The position numbers were made by a program, and so were the translations under genes. The notes under the pieces were generated by a model. It saw nothing but the letters and a program-made list of their open reading frames with translations, searched no databases and was not told the origin of the DNA. Below are positions 1 through 10,232 of a DNA stretch of 64,000 bases, in pieces (position 1 is the first letter of the stretch; each line of letters starts with the position of its first letter). This stretch comes from Mycobacterium sp. D16Q13 (GTDB lineage Bacteria; Actinomycetota; Actinomycetes; Mycobacteriales; Mycobacteriaceae): positions 124,001 to 188,000 of the forward strand of contig NZ_MAEW01000007.1 in assembly GCF_002013375.1 (NCBI RefSeq). Reading direction: 5' to 3'.

Positions 1-2109
1 CAACTGCCGGACGGTTTCCTCGGCGGCTTCCAGGTTGTTGCGGGTGACCGTCTCCTCCAGGTTGCCGCCGGCACCGGTGAACTTGCCGGTGTTGACGTCG
101 ACAACCGTCATGGCCTCGGTGCGATCGATGACGAGGGTGCCACCCGAGGGCAGCCACACCTTGCGGTCGAGCGCCTTGGCCAACTGCTCGTCGATGCGAT
201 GCACCGCGAAAACGTCCGGACCGTCGGTCGGCTCATATCGATTGATGCGCGAAAGAAGATCGGGGGCAACGCTTTTCACGTAATCGTCGATCGTGCCCCA
301 GGCCACATCGCCCTCGATGATGAGCTTGGAGAAGTCCTCGTTGAACAGGTCACGAACCACCTTGACCAGTACGTCGGGCTCCTCGTAGAGCGCCATGGCG
401 GCCCCGGATGCCTTCGACGTGAGTTCGGTGGAACGCTGCTCAATGTCCTGCCACTGCTCCTGCAGGCGCTGCACATCGGCGCGAATGTCGTCTTCTCGCA
501 CACCTTCTGACGCGGTGCGAATAATGACACCGGCGTCCGAGGGGACGATATCCCGCAGAATCTCCTTGAGACGCTGCCGCTCGGTGTCGGGGAGCTTGCG
601 GCTGATTCCCGTCGACGACGCACCCGGTACGTACACCAGATAACGGCCCGCCAGCGAGATCTGCGTGGTCAGTCGGGCACCCTTATGCCCCACCGGGTCC
701 TTGCTGACCTGGACCAGGACGTAGTCGCCCGACTTGAGTGCCTGCTCGATCTTGCGGTTGGAGCCGCCGAGACCGGCGGCCTCCCAGTTGACCTCACCGG
801 CATACAGCACTCCGTTGCGACCACGGCCGATGTCGACGAAGGCGGCCTCCATCGACGGCAGCACGTTCTGCACGACACCGAGGTAGATGTTGCCCACCAG
901 CGACGCGGACGCGGCCGACGTCACGAAATGCTCGACGAGCACACCGTCCTCCAGGACGGCGATCTGCGTGTACCGGGCGCCCTCGTGCGGCGGTTCCGTA
1001 CGGGTCTTGTCCCGCACCACCATCACCCGGTCGACGGCCTCACGCCGGGCCAAGAACTCCGCCTCGGTCAGGATCGGCGGGCGGCGCCGTCCGGCATCAC
1101 GTCCGTCACGGCGGCGCTGACGCTTGGCCTCCAGACGGGTAGATCCGGAAATACCCTGAATCTCGTCGCCGCGCTCGGCGCGCTCAGCGCGTGGTTTGCG
1201 TTCATGCACAACGGTGTTCGGCGGATCGTCATCCGAGGCGCTATCGCCGTCGTCACCACTTCCGGCCTTGCGCCTGCGACGGCGGCGCCGACGGCGGCTG
1301 GCGCCCTCGGGCGTGTCGCCATCCTCAGCGTTCGACTCGTCACCCTCGGCGGCGGAGTCAGCATCGGCGTCCTCGGCAGCATCTTCACCATCGGTGGCCT
1401 CGCCACCCTCGGTATCGGATTCCTCTGCCCCATCGGCGCCCGCCTGCTCGCCGCGACCACGTCCGCGACCACGACGTCCCCGTCGCCTGCGACGTGCCGC
1501 GGGACGGTCGCCGTCATCCTCGGCGTCTGAATCGTCCCCGTCACCGGAGTCCTCGTCGGGGTCCTCAGCGCTGTCCGTCACGGTCACGACGGGCGCGGGG
1601 CGTTCCTGCGGCTCGGGAGCCTGTGGTGCCACGAAGAGCGGTCCGTAGTCGTACGCGGTGGGTCCCGCCGCCGCCGGGGTCGGTACCGCGGCAGCCTCGA
1701 TGACGGTCGGCTCCGCGACAAGAATCGGCCCGGTCGGCGGGGCGTCAGCGTCCTCGGCCGGATCCTGGGCGACTACCTTGGCGGGCTCCTCGGCAACTAC
1801 CGGGGCCGGGGCCTCACTCGCTGACGGGGTGGCGGGTTCCGCCTCGCCGGCAAGCACCTCGCGCACCTTCGCGGCGTCCTGCTTGTCGACATTCGAATGG
1901 GGGCTACGGGCGCGCCCATCCAGCTTGGACAGCGCGTCGAGCACGCGACGGGTGGAGGTCCCGAGGACGCGCGCGAGGCTGTGCACCCTCAGCTTCTCGG
2001 GTAGTTCTCCCTGCTCAGCAGGGAGTTGCGGAGTGTCCGGCGCTAACGCGGCGGAGTCCCCTTCAGGAGTGCTGGTGTGTAGGTCTTCTGGTAGCTCATA
2101 GTCGGCCAC
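1..2109 (-). CDS. rne: Ribonuclease E/G (N-terminal part, truncated by window edge)
   Basis: This is the essential endoribonuclease that initiates mRNA decay and rRNA processing in mycobacteria. The frame is open from a GTG at 2109, preceded by GAGGAG at 2115-2120, to base 1, so the C-terminal end lies outside. The first roughly 350 residues are a disordered, Ala/Glu/Asp-rich extension with arginine blocks (RRRRGRRGRGRGRG and a later run of ten Arg/Lys), typical of actinobacterial RNase E and likely RNA- or partner-binding. The S1/catalytic part follows (FVDIGRGRNGVLYAGE, then DRTEAMTVVDVNTGKFTG, which carries the metal-binding aspartates). The Zn-link cysteines and any C-terminal scaffold are not visible. 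It is transcribed separately from ndk, which lies about 400 bp upstream on the same strand. In M. tuberculosis rne is likewise next to the ndkA–folC–valS block. Confidence 0.95.
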   Translation of the reverse strand, partial: MADYELPEDLHTSTPEGDSAALAPDTPQLPAEQGELPEKLRVHSLARVLGTSTRRVLDALSKLDGRARSPHSNVDKQDAAKVREVLAGEAEPATPSASEAPAPVVAEEPAKVVAQDPAEDADAPPTGPILVAEPTVIEAAAVPTPAAAGPTAYDYGPLFVAPQAPEPQERPAPVVTVTDSAEDPDEDSGDGDDSDAEDDGDRPAARRRRRGRRGRGRGRGEQAGADGAEESDTEGGEATDGEDAAEDADADSAAEGDESNAEDGDTPEGASRRRRRRRRRKAGSGDDGDSASDDDPPNTVVHERKPRAERAERGDEIQGISGSTRLEAKRQRRRDGRDAGRRRPPILTEAEFLARREAVDRVMVVRDKTRTEPPHEGARYTQIAVLEDGVLVEHFVTSAASASLVGNIYLGVVQNVLPSMEAAFVDIGRGRNGVLYAGEVNWEAAGLGGSNRKIEQALKSGDYVLVQVSKDPVGHKGARLTTQISLAGRYLVYVPGASSTGISRKLPDTERQRLKEILRDIVPSDAGVIIRTASEGVREDDIRADVQRLQEQWQDIEQRSTELTSKASGAAMALYEEPDVLVKVVRDLFNEDFSKLIIEGDVAWGTIDDYVKSVAPDLLSRINRYEPTDGPDVFAVHRIDEQLAKALDRKVWLPSGGTLVIDRTEAMTVVDVNTGKFTGAGGNLEETVTRNNLEAAEETVRQL

Positions 2110-2437
2110 TTATTCTCCTCAAGCCCCCGGGCGCGTCCTTCGGACGCGGCCACGCGAGGGCTTTCTCTCTATGTACCCGGGGATGTCCGGGTTTGTGGTG
2201 GTCTTGCTCCGAGCGATCCGTCGCTGCGATACCGCAGTTCCGAACCCACCCGGTGCCTGGCTGGAATGATGGCTTGACGTGCTGCAATGGTAATCGCGCT
2301 CGCCGTGTCGTCATTCGGGTTTCCGGCCGGCCCCTATTGGAGTCGAAGTGCCGTGGCCCACACTCAGTATCCCATACGAATCAGACGACGGGCACCAAGG
2401 ACGTGAACCCGCGCGATCCGCACGGCCGCAAAACCAA
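2110..2437 (-). promoter_or_regulatory. Long leader/promoter region of rne
   Basis: About 330 bases without a supportable gene separate rne from the palindrome at 2438. The rne ribosome binding site GAGGAG is at 2115-2120. Long 5' untranslated regions that feed back on RNase E synthesis are established for rne in several bacteria, including mycobacteria. The length fits such a leader, but I could not identify a specific promoter or structure with confidence. Confidence 0.4.
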
Positions 2438-2495
2438 GCGAGTGTGCGGTTTACGTCGAGATTTCGCAGGAAATCGACGCGAACCGCACACTCGC
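2438..2495. repeat. 58-bp near-perfect palindrome (intergenic inverted repeat)
   Basis: The outer arms GCGAGTGTGCGGTT (2438-2451) and AACCGCACACTCGC (2482-2495) are perfect reverse complements. Inner arms around 2454-2465 and 2470-2479 (CGTCGAGATTTC / GAAATCGACG) continue the pairing, leaving a loop of only a few bases. It lies 23 bp beyond the ndk stop and could act as a factor-independent terminator for ndk. Its outer end (GAGTGTG…CACACTC) resembles the repeats at 37627 and 38548, so it may be a member of a dispersed repeat family and not a dedicated terminator. Confidence 0.8.
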
Positions 2496-2518
2496 GATGT
2501 CAGATCAGGTGGATGGGG

Positions 2519-2929
2519 TCAGAGGGCCGGGAACCAGAGCGCGATCTCGCGCGCCGCCGACTCGGGTGAGTCGGATCCGTGCACCAGATTCTCCTGAGTT
2601 TCCAGGGCGAAATCACCGCGGATGCTGCCGGTCGCGGCCTTCTCGACGGGATCGGTGCCGCCGGCGAGCTGACGGAAGGCGGCGATAGCACGCGGCCCCT
2701 CCAGCACGGCCGCCACCACGGGCCCCGAGGTGATGAATTCCAACAGCGAGCCGAAGAACGGCTTCTCCTTGTGCTCGGCATAGTGCGCGCTTGCCAGCGA
2801 CTCGTCGACATTCTTGAGCTCAAGGGCAGCCAGCGTCAGGCCCTTCCGCTCAATACGGTTCAGCACCTCACCGACAAGTCCCCGCCGCACACCATCGGGC
2901 TTGATCAAAACCAACGTCCGCTCAGTCAC
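2519..2929 (-). CDS. ndk: Nucleoside diphosphate kinase
   Basis: This 136-residue enzyme transfers the gamma-phosphate of ATP to nucleoside diphosphates through a phosphohistidine. The family start [16 protein letters not shown] fixes the GTG at 2929; the longer open frame to 2998 is not family-like. The expected active-site region around the catalytic histidine is modified to the sequence context [18 protein letters not shown] near the C-terminus, the usual NDK ending. Length matches the mycobacterial family. It lies just after the DUF4233 gene (10 bp), at the end of the valS–folC–DUF4233 operon as in M. tuberculosis (Rv2445c–Rv2448c). Confidence 0.97.
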   Translation of the reverse strand: MTERTLVLIKPDGVRRGLVGEVLNRIERKGLTLAALELKNVDESLASAHYAEHKEKPFFGSLLEFITSGPVVAAVLEGPRAIAAFRQLAGGTDPVEKAATGSIRGDFALETQENLVHGSDSPESAAREIALWFPAL

Positions 2930-2939
2930 GGGCGACAGC

Positions 2940-3380
2940 CTACTGGTCGGTAGTACGCCCCTGCTGACCCGGCAGCTCACCGCGGCTCTGACGGTCACGG
3001 ACCTGGTTGCGCATGTACCAGATCAGCAACCAGACACCGAGAAACAACAGGCCGACGAAGCCGATCGCGGCGTTCACCAAGAATCCCGCCACCAGGACCA
3101 CCTGGAGTGCCAGATTCGCCTGGAGCGCCCACGACCGACCCTGCATGCCAGTGAGCAGGACCATCGCCACGGCGACCCCGACGAGGTATGTCAGCGATAA
3201 CGGCGAGAGGCCGCCGCCCACCATCTTCACCACCGGGATGGCCAGCAGCACCACGATCGTCTCCAGGATGAGCGTGCCCGCCATCACCCCGCGAAAACCC
3301 CGCCAAGGATCTGGCGGAGCCGCACCGCCGGCGACATTCAGGTCCGCGCCGGGTTCGATTCCATCCTCCGGACTGCTCAC
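2940..3380 (-). CDS. DUF4233 family small membrane protein
   Basis: This 146-residue protein has no known function. A short hydrophilic N-terminus (about 1-28) ending in [16 protein letters not shown] is followed by three to four hydrophobic segments (about 30-53, 60-78, 86-105, 105-122) and a polar, charged tail ([16 protein letters not shown]). The DUF4233 family is fixed between folC and ndk in actinobacteria, and it sits there here. Its start codon overlaps the folC stop (ATGA, 3377-3380), implying translational coupling. By position it is the Rv2446c equivalent. A link to folate or nucleotide metabolism would be inference from neighbours only. Confidence 0.9.
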   Translation of the reverse strand: MSSPEDGIEPGADLNVAGGAAPPDPWRGFRGVMAGTLILETIVVLLAIPVVKMVGGGLSPLSLTYLVGVAVAMVLLTGMQGRSWALQANLALQVVLVAGFLVNAAIGFVGLLFLGVWLLIWYMRNQVRDRQSRGELPGQQGRTTDQ

Positions 3381-4813
3381 TGCGGGTCCTTTCCGAACAG
3401 TGTCCGTGCGGCGCCCGCGGTGACAACCGATCCGGTGATCACGATGCCGGTACCCAGAAAGCCTTCCGCTCCGCCATCTTCGGCGGCCTCTTCCACCATT
3501 GCCGTGGCGGTTTCGATGGCGTCGAGCAACGTGGGTGCGACGACGACGCGGTCCTCGCCGAAGAGCTCGAGGGCGATGGCCGCCAGCGCGTCCGTCTCCA
3601 ATGCACGGGGCGAACCGTTGTGCGTCACCACGATCTCGTCGAATGCCGGCTCGAGCGCGGCGAGGATTCCGGCGACGTCCTTGTCCCCCATCACGCTGAC
3701 GACACCCACCAGACGCCGAAAGTCGAACTCTGATTGCAGAGTGGCCGCCAAAGCGGCAGCGCCATGGGGGTTGTGGGCGGCATCCAGGAAGACGGCGGGG
3801 GCGCTCCGGACGCGTTCCAGCCGCCCGGGAACGATCACCGACGCGAATCCCGCTCGTATCGCATCGATATCGAGCTGACGTTCGGCACCCGCACCAAAGA
3901 ACGCCTCGACCGCGGCCAGCGCAACCGCCGCGTTATGGGCCTGATGCTCACCGTGCAGGGGCAGGAATATCTCCGGGTATACCCCGCCCAGCCCCTGCAA
4001 CTCGAGCACCTGGCCACCGACCGCCACCTGACGGGACAGGACCGAGAACTCCGAACCTTCCCGCGCCACGGCCGCATCCGCTTCCACGGTTTGGCTCAGC
4101 AGCACCTCCATCGCCTCGGGGGCCTGTTGGGCGATGACGGCGACAGTATCGGGTCCTGCCTCACCGGTCATCTCATCAAGCTTGTGCCGCTTGATGATTC
4201 CGGCCTTTTCGTTGGCAATGGATGCGAGGTCCGGGCCCAGGAACTCGACATGATCGATACCTATCGGGGTGATCACGGCGACCGGAGCGTCGACGATGTT
4301 GGTGGCATCCCAACGCCCACCCAGCCCGACCTCCACCACGCCGATATCGACGGGTGCATCCGCGAAGGCTACAAAGGCCATGGCGACCAGCACCTCGAAC
4401 TTGCTCATCGCGGGCCCGCCCTGCTCCTGCGACCGCTTGTCCACCAACTCCACGAACGGTTCGATCTCGGAGTAGATCTCCACGTACTTCGCCGGCGAGA
4501 TCGGTTGACCGTCAATGGCGATGCGCTCCACCGCCGACTGCAGGTGCGGGCTGGTGGTACGGCCGGTGCGCCGGTGCAGTGCCGTCAACAGCGCGTCGAT
4601 CATCCGCGTCACCGAGGTCTTGCCGTTGGTACCGGCGACGTGGATGCACGGATACGCACGCTGGGGCGAACCCAGTAATTCCATCAACGCGACGATGCGG
4701 TCGGTCGACGGTTCGATCTTCGTTTCGGGCCAACGCTGGTCGAGCAGATACTCGATCTGTAACAGCGCCGCGATCTCGTCGGGCGAGGGTTCGGGAAGCA
4801 ATGACTCGCTCAC
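3377..4813 (-). CDS. folC: Folylpolyglutamate synthase / dihydrofolate synthase
   Basis: FolC ligates glutamate to dihydropteroate and reduced folates in the cytoplasm. The 478-residue protein shows the Mur-ligase-like ATP loop [16 protein letters not shown] (about 60-75), [13 protein letters not shown], the conserved [11 protein letters not shown] (about 162-172) and a C-terminal ligase domain containing DAAHNPHG (about 345). Its ATG overlaps the valS stop by 4 nt and its own stop overlaps the DUF4233 start, so all three are co-translated. Mycobacterial FolC also activates para-aminosalicylic acid, an established role of the family. Confidence 0.97.
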   Translation of the reverse strand: MSESLLPEPSPDEIAALLQIEYLLDQRWPETKIEPSTDRIVALMELLGSPQRAYPCIHVAGTNGKTSVTRMIDALLTALHRRTGRTTSPHLQSAVERIAIDGQPISPAKYVEIYSEIEPFVELVDKRSQEQGGPAMSKFEVLVAMAFVAFADAPVDIGVVEVGLGGRWDATNIVDAPVAVITPIGIDHVEFLGPDLASIANEKAGIIKRHKLDEMTGEAGPDTVAVIAQQAPEAMEVLLSQTVEADAAVAREGSEFSVLSRQVAVGGQVLELQGLGGVYPEIFLPLHGEHQAHNAAVALAAVEAFFGAGAERQLDIDAIRAGFASVIVPGRLERVRSAPAVFLDAAHNPHGAAALAATLQSEFDFRRLVGVVSVMGDKDVAGILAALEPAFDEIVVTHNGSPRALETDALAAIALELFGEDRVVVAPTLLDAIETATAMVEEAAEDGGAEGFLGTGIVITGSVVTAGAARTLFGKDPQ

Positions 4814-7458
4814 GCCAGCCCCGCCAAACGGGCGGTGATCCGCTCGACTTCCTCGGTGGCCACCTGCTGGCGGGCACGAATTTTCTCGACCACAGCATCC
4901 GGTGCCTTCGCCAGGAACGCGTCGTTGCCCAGTTTACTTGTGGTGCCGTCGAGTTCCTTACGCGCGGCGGCGAGATCCTTCTCCAGCCGCCGGCGCTCCG
5001 CCTCAAGGTCGACGGTGCCGGAGGTGTCCACCTCGACGGTCACGGTGGCACCGGACAACCGCACCTCCACCGAGGCCGTCGGACTGAAATCGTCCTCGGC
5101 GGGGGTGAGCCAGGCCAGCGATGTCACGGCGGCCAGCTGTCCCTGCAGACCGGCCTCAGGGATACCTGCCAGACGAGCCGCGACCTTCTGCCGATCACCC
5201 AGACCCTGATCGCTGCGGAACCGCCGCACCTCGGTCACCAGCTTCTGCATATCGGCAATGCGCTGCACGGCAACGTCATAGGAGCCGTCCAGGGCAACAC
5301 CGGAGCCTGTCGGCCACGCCGCGATCACCACCGACTCCTGACCGGTGACCGTCTTCCACAGCACCTCGGTGACGAACGGGATCACCGGATGCAACAGCCG
5401 CAGCAGGGTGTCCAGCACGGTCGCCAGCACAATGCGGGTTCCCTCGGCGCGGTCGGTCATCTGAACCTTCGCCAATTCCAGGTACCAGTCGCAGAACTCG
5501 TCCCACGCGAAGTGATACAGCCCCTCGCAGGCAACGCTGAACTCGTAACGATCCAGCGCGGCATCCACCGCGGCCCGCACCTGCTCGAGGCGACCCAAGA
5601 TCCAACGGTCGGCATCGGTCAGGTTGTCGGCGGCGGGCAGCTCGCCCAGTGCCGCACCGTTGATCAGGGCGAATCGCGTGGCGTTGAACAGCTTTGTGGT
5701 GAAGTTGCGCGAGGCGCGCGCGGCGTCCTCCCCCACAGACAGATCACCGCCGGGGCTGGCGCCCCGGGCCAGGGTGAAGCGCAGTGCGTCGGCGCCGAAA
5801 CCCTCCACCCAATCCAGTGGATCGATGCCGTTGCCCTTGGACTTGCTCATCTTCTGACCGAATTGATCGCGGATCAGGCCGTGCAGGAAGACGTTCTCGA
5901 AGGGCACCTTACCGCCGGGTAGCGCGGGATCGCCGGACACGAAGGTGCCGAACATCATCATCCGGGCCACCCAGAAGAACAGGATGTCGTATCCGGTGAC
6001 GAGAACGCTTGTGGGATAGAACTTCTCCAGTTCCGGGGTGGCGTCGGGCCACCCCATCGTGGAGAACGGCCACAGCGCCGACGAGAACCAGGTGTCGAGC
6101 ACATCAGGGTCTTGCTCATAACCCTCGGGCGCCGTCTCGTCCGGTCCCAGGCACACGATCTCGCCGTTTGGACCGTGCCAGATGGGGATGCGGTGGCCCC
6201 ACCACAGCTGACGAGAGATACACCAGTCGTGCATGTCGTCAACCCAGGCGAACCAGCGCGGCTCCAGGCTGGCCGGGTGAATCACGGTGTCACCGTTACG
6301 GACCGCATCGCCCGCGGCCTTGGCCAGCGGCTCGACCTTGACCCACCACTGCATCGAAAGTCGTGGCTCGATGGGCTCACCCGAGCGCTCGGAGTGTCCG
6401 ACGCTGTGCAGGTAGGGGCGCTTCTCGGCGACAATGCGACCCTGCTCGGCCAGCGCCTCACGCACCTTCACCCGCGCCTCGAACCGATCCATCCCGTCGA
6501 ATTGCGTTCCGCTGTCCGCGATCCTGCCGTGGGTGTCCATGATGGTGGGCATCGGCAGGTTGTGCCGCAGCCCGATCTCGAAGTCATTCGGGTCGTGGGC
6601 GGGAGTGACCTTGACGGCTCCGGTGCCGAATTCGGGGTCGACATGGGTGTCCGCGATGACCGGTATCGATCGGTCCTGGAACGGGTGCGCCAGTTCGGTG
6701 CCCACGAGATGCCGGTAGCGCTCGTCATCGGGATGCACCGCGATGGCGGTGTCACCCAACATCGTTTCCAGACGAGTGGTCGCGACCACCAGGTGCGGCT
6801 GGTTGTCGTCGAGGGAGCCGTACCGGAAGGAGACCAGTTCGCCCTCGATCTCCTTGTGGTTGACCTCGATATCGGACAGCGCCGTTTGCAGCTCGGGTGA
6901 CCAGTTGACCAGCCGTTCCGCGCGGTAGATCAGCCCGGCATCGAACAGCTTCTTGAAAATGGTGCGCACCGCGCGGGACAGACCCTCGTCCATGGTGAAA
7001 CGGTCGCGGCTCCAGTCGACACCGTCGCCGAGTCGACGCATCTGTGCGCCGATGGTGCCGCCGGACTCGCGTTTCCAGTCCCACACCTTGTCGATGAACA
7101 GCTCGCGACCAAAGTCCTCTTTGGTCTTGCCGTCGACGGCAAGCTGCTTTTCCACCACGCTCTGGGTGGCGATACCGGCATGATCCATACCGGGTAACCA
7201 CAGCACCTCGTAGCCCTGCATCCGTTTGCGGCGGGTCAGTGCGTCCATGAGGGTGTGGTCGAGCGCGTGGCCCATGTGCAGGCTGCCGGTGACGTTCGGG
7301 GGCGGCAGCACGATCGAGTAGCCAGGCTTGGCGCTGGCGGGATCGGCGGTGAAGTATCCGGCGTCCACCCAGCCCTGATAGAGGTCCGCCTCTACCGCGC
7401 CCGGGTCCCATGACGTGGGCAGGGAGCTGGCGGCGTTCGTATCAGGGCTTTGGGTCAC
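4810..7458 (-). CDS. valS: Valyl-tRNA synthetase
   Basis: This class I aminoacyl-tRNA synthetase charges tRNA-Val. The 882 residues include the HIGH-type motif [17 protein letters not shown] (about 52-68), a full editing (CP1) domain, [15 protein letters not shown] (KMSKS, about 538-552), the tRNA-binding anticodon domain and the C-terminal coiled-coil arm typical of ValRS ([21 protein letters not shown], from about 825). The length is normal. It is the first gene of the valS–folC–DUF4233 unit and starts at ATG 7458. A 15-bp hairpin at 7580-7620 separates it from the preceding gene. I see no T-box in the short upstream region. Confidence 0.98.
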   Translation of the reverse strand: MTQSPDTNAASSLPTSWDPGAVEADLYQGWVDAGYFTADPASAKPGYSIVLPPPNVTGSLHMGHALDHTLMDALTRRKRMQGYEVLWLPGMDHAGIATQSVVEKQLAVDGKTKEDFGRELFIDKVWDWKRESGGTIGAQMRRLGDGVDWSRDRFTMDEGLSRAVRTIFKKLFDAGLIYRAERLVNWSPELQTALSDIEVNHKEIEGELVSFRYGSLDDNQPHLVVATTRLETMLGDTAIAVHPDDERYRHLVGTELAHPFQDRSIPVIADTHVDPEFGTGAVKVTPAHDPNDFEIGLRHNLPMPTIMDTHGRIADSGTQFDGMDRFEARVKVREALAEQGRIVAEKRPYLHSVGHSERSGEPIEPRLSMQWWVKVEPLAKAAGDAVRNGDTVIHPASLEPRWFAWVDDMHDWCISRQLWWGHRIPIWHGPNGEIVCLGPDETAPEGYEQDPDVLDTWFSSALWPFSTMGWPDATPELEKFYPTSVLVTGYDILFFWVARMMMFGTFVSGDPALPGGKVPFENVFLHGLIRDQFGQKMSKSKGNGIDPLDWVEGFGADALRFTLARGASPGGDLSVGEDAARASRNFTTKLFNATRFALINGAALGELPAADNLTDADRWILGRLEQVRAAVDAALDRYEFSVACEGLYHFAWDEFCDWYLELAKVQMTDRAEGTRIVLATVLDTLLRLLHPVIPFVTEVLWKTVTGQESVVIAAWPTGSGVALDGSYDVAVQRIADMQKLVTEVRRFRSDQGLGDRQKVAARLAGIPEAGLQGQLAAVTSLAWLTPAEDDFSPTASVEVRLSGATVTVEVDTSGTVDLEAERRRLEKDLAAARKELDGTTSKLGNDAFLAKAPDAVVEKIRARQQVATEEVERITARLAGLA

Positions 7459-7579
7459 CCATCAGATTCTAGGGTTGCCGGTCCACGGCTTTTCACGCGC
7501 CGAGCGTGACGCCACCGCACGGTTGGGGACCGCGCGCCACACCGAGGTCATATCCGTCAGACAAGACGGGCCCTGATAC

Positions 7580-7620
7580 GACGAAACCACCCGGTCCGTG
7601 AGGCGCCGGGTGGTTTCGTC
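7580..7620 (-). terminator. Hairpin terminator downstream of the DUF937 gene
   Basis: The arms GACGAAACCACCCGG (7580-7594) and CCGGGTGGTTTCGTC (7606-7620) form a perfect 15-bp stem with an 11-nt loop. It begins 13 bp after the DUF937 stop (7634) and has no clear U-tract, as is common for mycobacterial terminators. It also insulates valS from upstream transcription. Confidence 0.75.
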
Positions 7621-7633
7621 TTCTGCCGTGTGG

Positions 7634-8248
7634 CTACTTCTTGCCGCCGAGCAGTCCGCCGAGGATGCTGCCGAGGGCGTCGCTGCCGCCCTTGCTGCCG
7701 AGCACGCTGCCCAGGATGCTGCCGAGCGGGTTGTTCCCGCCCGAGGCCGCCCCGCCGCCGACGGCGCTGCCGAGGATGTTGCCCAGGATGTCACCGATAC
7801 CGCCGCCACTGGCCGCGGGCGCCTCTGCGGGCGCGGCCTGCGCGCCGCCGCCGGTGAGCTTCTTGGCGACGAAGGCCAGAACGATCGGAGCGAGGATCGG
7901 CAGCAGCTGCTTGATCAGGTCGCTGCTACCCGCGCCCGCCCCGGCCAGCTTCGCGGCGACATCGTCGGCGTTGTTGTCGCCGAACAGCGAAGCGACGACC
8001 GCGTTGCCTGCGTTCTGATCGACATCCTCAACGTTCACTCCGCCGTCGAGAAGGGTGCTGGGGGCGCTGCTGACATTGGCCTGCAGATCAGCGGCCTTAT
8101 CCGGGTCGTCGGCATTGGCCTGGAATCCGCCCACAAGCAGCGGCACCACGGACTTGATCGCCTTGTCGGCGGTCTCGCTGTCGACCCCAAGCTTCGCTGC
8201 GATCTGGTCGGTGGGAATCTCGTTGAGCAGCTCGTCGAGTGTGGCCAT
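7634..8248 (-). CDS. DUF937 domain-containing protein
   Basis: This 204-residue protein is of unknown function. The N-terminal half (about 1-130) is helical and carries the DUF937 pattern (DELLNEIPTDQIAAKLGV near the start, SVVPLLVGGFQ, SDLIKQLLPILAPIVLAF). The last roughly 70 residues are low-complexity, with repeated Gly-Ser-Leu-Gly motifs such as GDILGNILGSAVGG and GSILGSVLG, resembling YidB-type proteins. The start at ATG 8248 has AGGAGGAGA-type Shine-Dalgarno just upstream. The gene stands alone, divergent from the monooxygenase and followed by a strong hairpin. A 13-bp palindrome GGTTTGGTAAACC lies at 8271-8283, but I cannot assign a regulator. Confidence 0.85.
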   Translation of the reverse strand: MATLDELLNEIPTDQIAAKLGVDSETADKAIKSVVPLLVGGFQANADDPDKAADLQANVSSAPSTLLDGGVNVEDVDQNAGNAVVASLFGDNNADDVAAKLAGAGAGSSDLIKQLLPILAPIVLAFVAKKLTGGGAQAAPAEAPAASGGGIGDILGNILGSAVGGGAASGGNNPLGSILGSVLGSKGGSDALGSILGGLLGGKK

Positions 8249-8375
8249 GGGTCTCCTCCTAGATAACTGGGGTTTGGTAAACCTTAGCCAAGCAGATCAG
8301 CCCCGAGTGAACGAATGCCGAACATCACAACCTCAGACCCTTTACCCCTGTGGGGTCCACCCATAACGTCAAGCT

Positions 8376-9530
8376 ATGAGCGGCCACATCGTCGTGGTTG
8401 GTGCCGGTATCGCCGGCCTGGCCACCGCAGTCGCGTTACAACAGTCAGGACGTGATGTCATCGTTCTCGACGACCGGGACGGCACCTCCACCGGATACGC
8501 GATTACCTTGTGGCCCAATGCATTAGCGGCATGCGATGCCCTCGGCGTCGGCGACGATGTGCGTGACGCCAGCGCACGCGTGGAGGCAGGCATGGTGCGC
8601 TGGCACGACGGGCGAATACTGCGGCAACCGCCGAACGGACAACTCACCAAGGCAGTGGGCGAACCTGTCGCGGTCACCGAACGCAATCAACTCCTGGCAA
8701 TTCTGGCCACCCGGCTCGCACCGGGAACCGTGCGCTACGGCGCGCGAGTGAGCAACGTCCGAGATGGGCTGCACGGGACCTCTGTCGAGCTGTCCGACGG
8801 CGTGTCGCTCACCGCCGCCGCGGTCATCGGAGCGGACGGGATCGGATCGCTGGCTGCCCAATATCTCAACGGACCCCTCTCGTTCCGATACTCCGGATAC
8901 ACGGCGTGGCGCGGTATCGCCGAGGTTGCGATTCCGGATGAGCTAGCAGGGGTCACCATGGGACCGGGGATCGAATTCGGCCATCTGCCCATGCCTGGCG
9001 GCCGCACCTACTGGTTCGCCGGCGAGCGATCCCACGAGGCGCAGCGCGCATCTGACGGCGAAATCGACTACTTGGCAAGAAAGTTCAGCAAGTGGGCGGA
9101 ACCCATACCGGACCTGTTGGGCCAGAGCGACGAGTCATCGGTGCTCCGCGGCGATATCTACGACCGCGGACGTCTGCGCCGGATCACCGGCGGTCGGGTG
9201 GTACTGGTCGGTGACGCCGCGCATCCGATGCGGCCACACCTGGGCCAGGGTGGATGCCAGTCGCTCGAGGATGCCGCCGTACTCGGCGCCGCGATATCTG
9301 AACGTTCCTCTCTGCCAAGCGCTTTCCGCGAGTACGCGCGCCGGCGAAAGTCCCGTACCCGGGTGGTAGTCAATCGAAGCCGCCAGATCGGGCACGCGAC
9401 CTTTGCACGGCCCGCGGCGTTGGGCGGGCTGCTGGTACGCGCTTCGGGCCGGCTACCCGCCTCGTTGTTCTGGCGGCAGCTCCAGGGCATTGCCGGATAT
9501 GACGCGTGCGACATAGCGGTTCACCCCTAG
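8376..9530 (+). CDS. FAD-dependent monooxygenase (PHBH/aromatic hydroxylase type)
   Basis: This 384-residue flavoprotein has the Rossmann start HIVVVGAGIAGLATAVALQ (about 4-22), the middle VIGADGIGSLAAQ (DG-type motif, about 150) and the GD motif VVLVGDAAHPMRPHLGQGG (about 273-291) that binds the FAD ribityl chain. This is the class A flavin monooxygenase layout, which hydroxylates small aromatic or related substrates using NAD(P)H; the substrate cannot be read from sequence. It is followed after 9 bp by a VOC-family gene on the same strand, so a two-gene catabolic or modification unit is plausible. Confidence 0.88.
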   Translation: MSGHIVVVGAGIAGLATAVALQQSGRDVIVLDDRDGTSTGYAITLWPNALAACDALGVGDDVRDASARVEAGMVRWHDGRILRQPPNGQLTKAVGEPVAVTERNQLLAILATRLAPGTVRYGARVSNVRDGLHGTSVELSDGVSLTAAAVIGADGIGSLAAQYLNGPLSFRYSGYTAWRGIAEVAIPDELAGVTMGPGIEFGHLPMPGGRTYWFAGERSHEAQRASDGEIDYLARKFSKWAEPIPDLLGQSDESSVLRGDIYDRGRLRRITGGRVVLVGDAAHPMRPHLGQGGCQSLEDAAVLGAAISERSSLPSAFREYARRRKSRTRVVVNRSRQIGHATFARPAALGGLLVRASGRLPASLFWRQLQGIAGYDACDIAVHP

Positions 9531-9539
9531 GATCTCCCT

Positions 9540-10232
9540 GTGTCCCTTCCCGGGCCGGAGCCCGCGCCCAGCGCCAGTCTCAAGGACTTCTGCATCGACG
9601 CGATACTGCCGGTGCCCGTGGCCAAGTTCTGGGCCGCGGCCATCGGCGGCGAGATCGATATCGACGAGGCCGGCGAGGCCCTGATCCGGCGCGGCAAGGA
9701 TGTCGACATCTGGGTCAATCGTGTCCCGGAGGCCAAGTCCGTCAAGAACCGTGTGCACTTCGATGTGTATGCGCGCGCCCCGGAGGACCTCACCGCGCTG
9801 GGCGCGACGGTACTGACAACCGAACCTGATTGGGTCGTGATGGCCGACGTCGAGGGCAACGAGTTTTGCGCGTTCCTCGACCCCCATCTCGAAAGCGAGA
9901 CGCCCGCAAGCCTCTTCGCAGTGTGCACCGATAGCGACAGACCGGTGGAACTCGCCCGGTGGTGGCAGGGTCTCGTCGGCGGCACACTTACTCCCGGCTC
10001 CGACGGCACCCTGCGGTGGCTGCGCGACGGCGCCGGATGGGGTGACCTCATCTGGAAATTCGTCCGGGTTGCCGACGAGCGCGTGGTGAAGAACCGCTGG
10101 CACTGGGATGTGCGCGCCGACGCCGCCGAATTGGTGCACGACGGTGCCCGCGCACTGCGCGGCCCCGATACCGATATCCGCTGGACCGTGCTGACCGACC
10201 CGGACGGAAACGAGTTCTGCGCCTTCGGCTAG
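9540..10232 (+). CDS. VOC (glyoxalase/bleomycin-resistance) family protein with two repeats
   Basis: The 230-residue protein starts at a GTG (9540) 9 bp after the monooxygenase. Two related halves are visible, each ending in the same signature: DVEGNEFCAFLD (about 102-113) and DPDGNEFCAFG (C-terminus). This is the Glyoxalase_6-like paired beta-alpha-beta-beta-beta fold that usually binds a divalent metal. Possible roles include dioxygenase, isomerase or drug binding. None can be chosen from sequence, and actinobacterial genomes hold many such paralogues. Its stop overlaps the end of the convergent YibE/F gene by 4 nt. Confidence 0.85.
   Translation: MSLPGPEPAPSASLKDFCIDAILPVPVAKFWAAAIGGEIDIDEAGEALIRRGKDVDIWVNRVPEAKSVKNRVHFDVYARAPEDLTALGATVLTTEPDWVVMADVEGNEFCAFLDPHLESETPASLFAVCTDSDRPVELARWWQGLVGGTLTPGSDGTLRWLRDGAGWGDLIWKFVRVADERVVKNRWHWDVRADAAELVHDGARALRGPDTDIRWTVLTDPDGNEFCAFG

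Noticed and set aside
8271..8283. GGTTTGGTAAACC palindrome as an iron (IdeR) box
   Set aside because: It does not match the 19-bp IdeR consensus; left unassigned.
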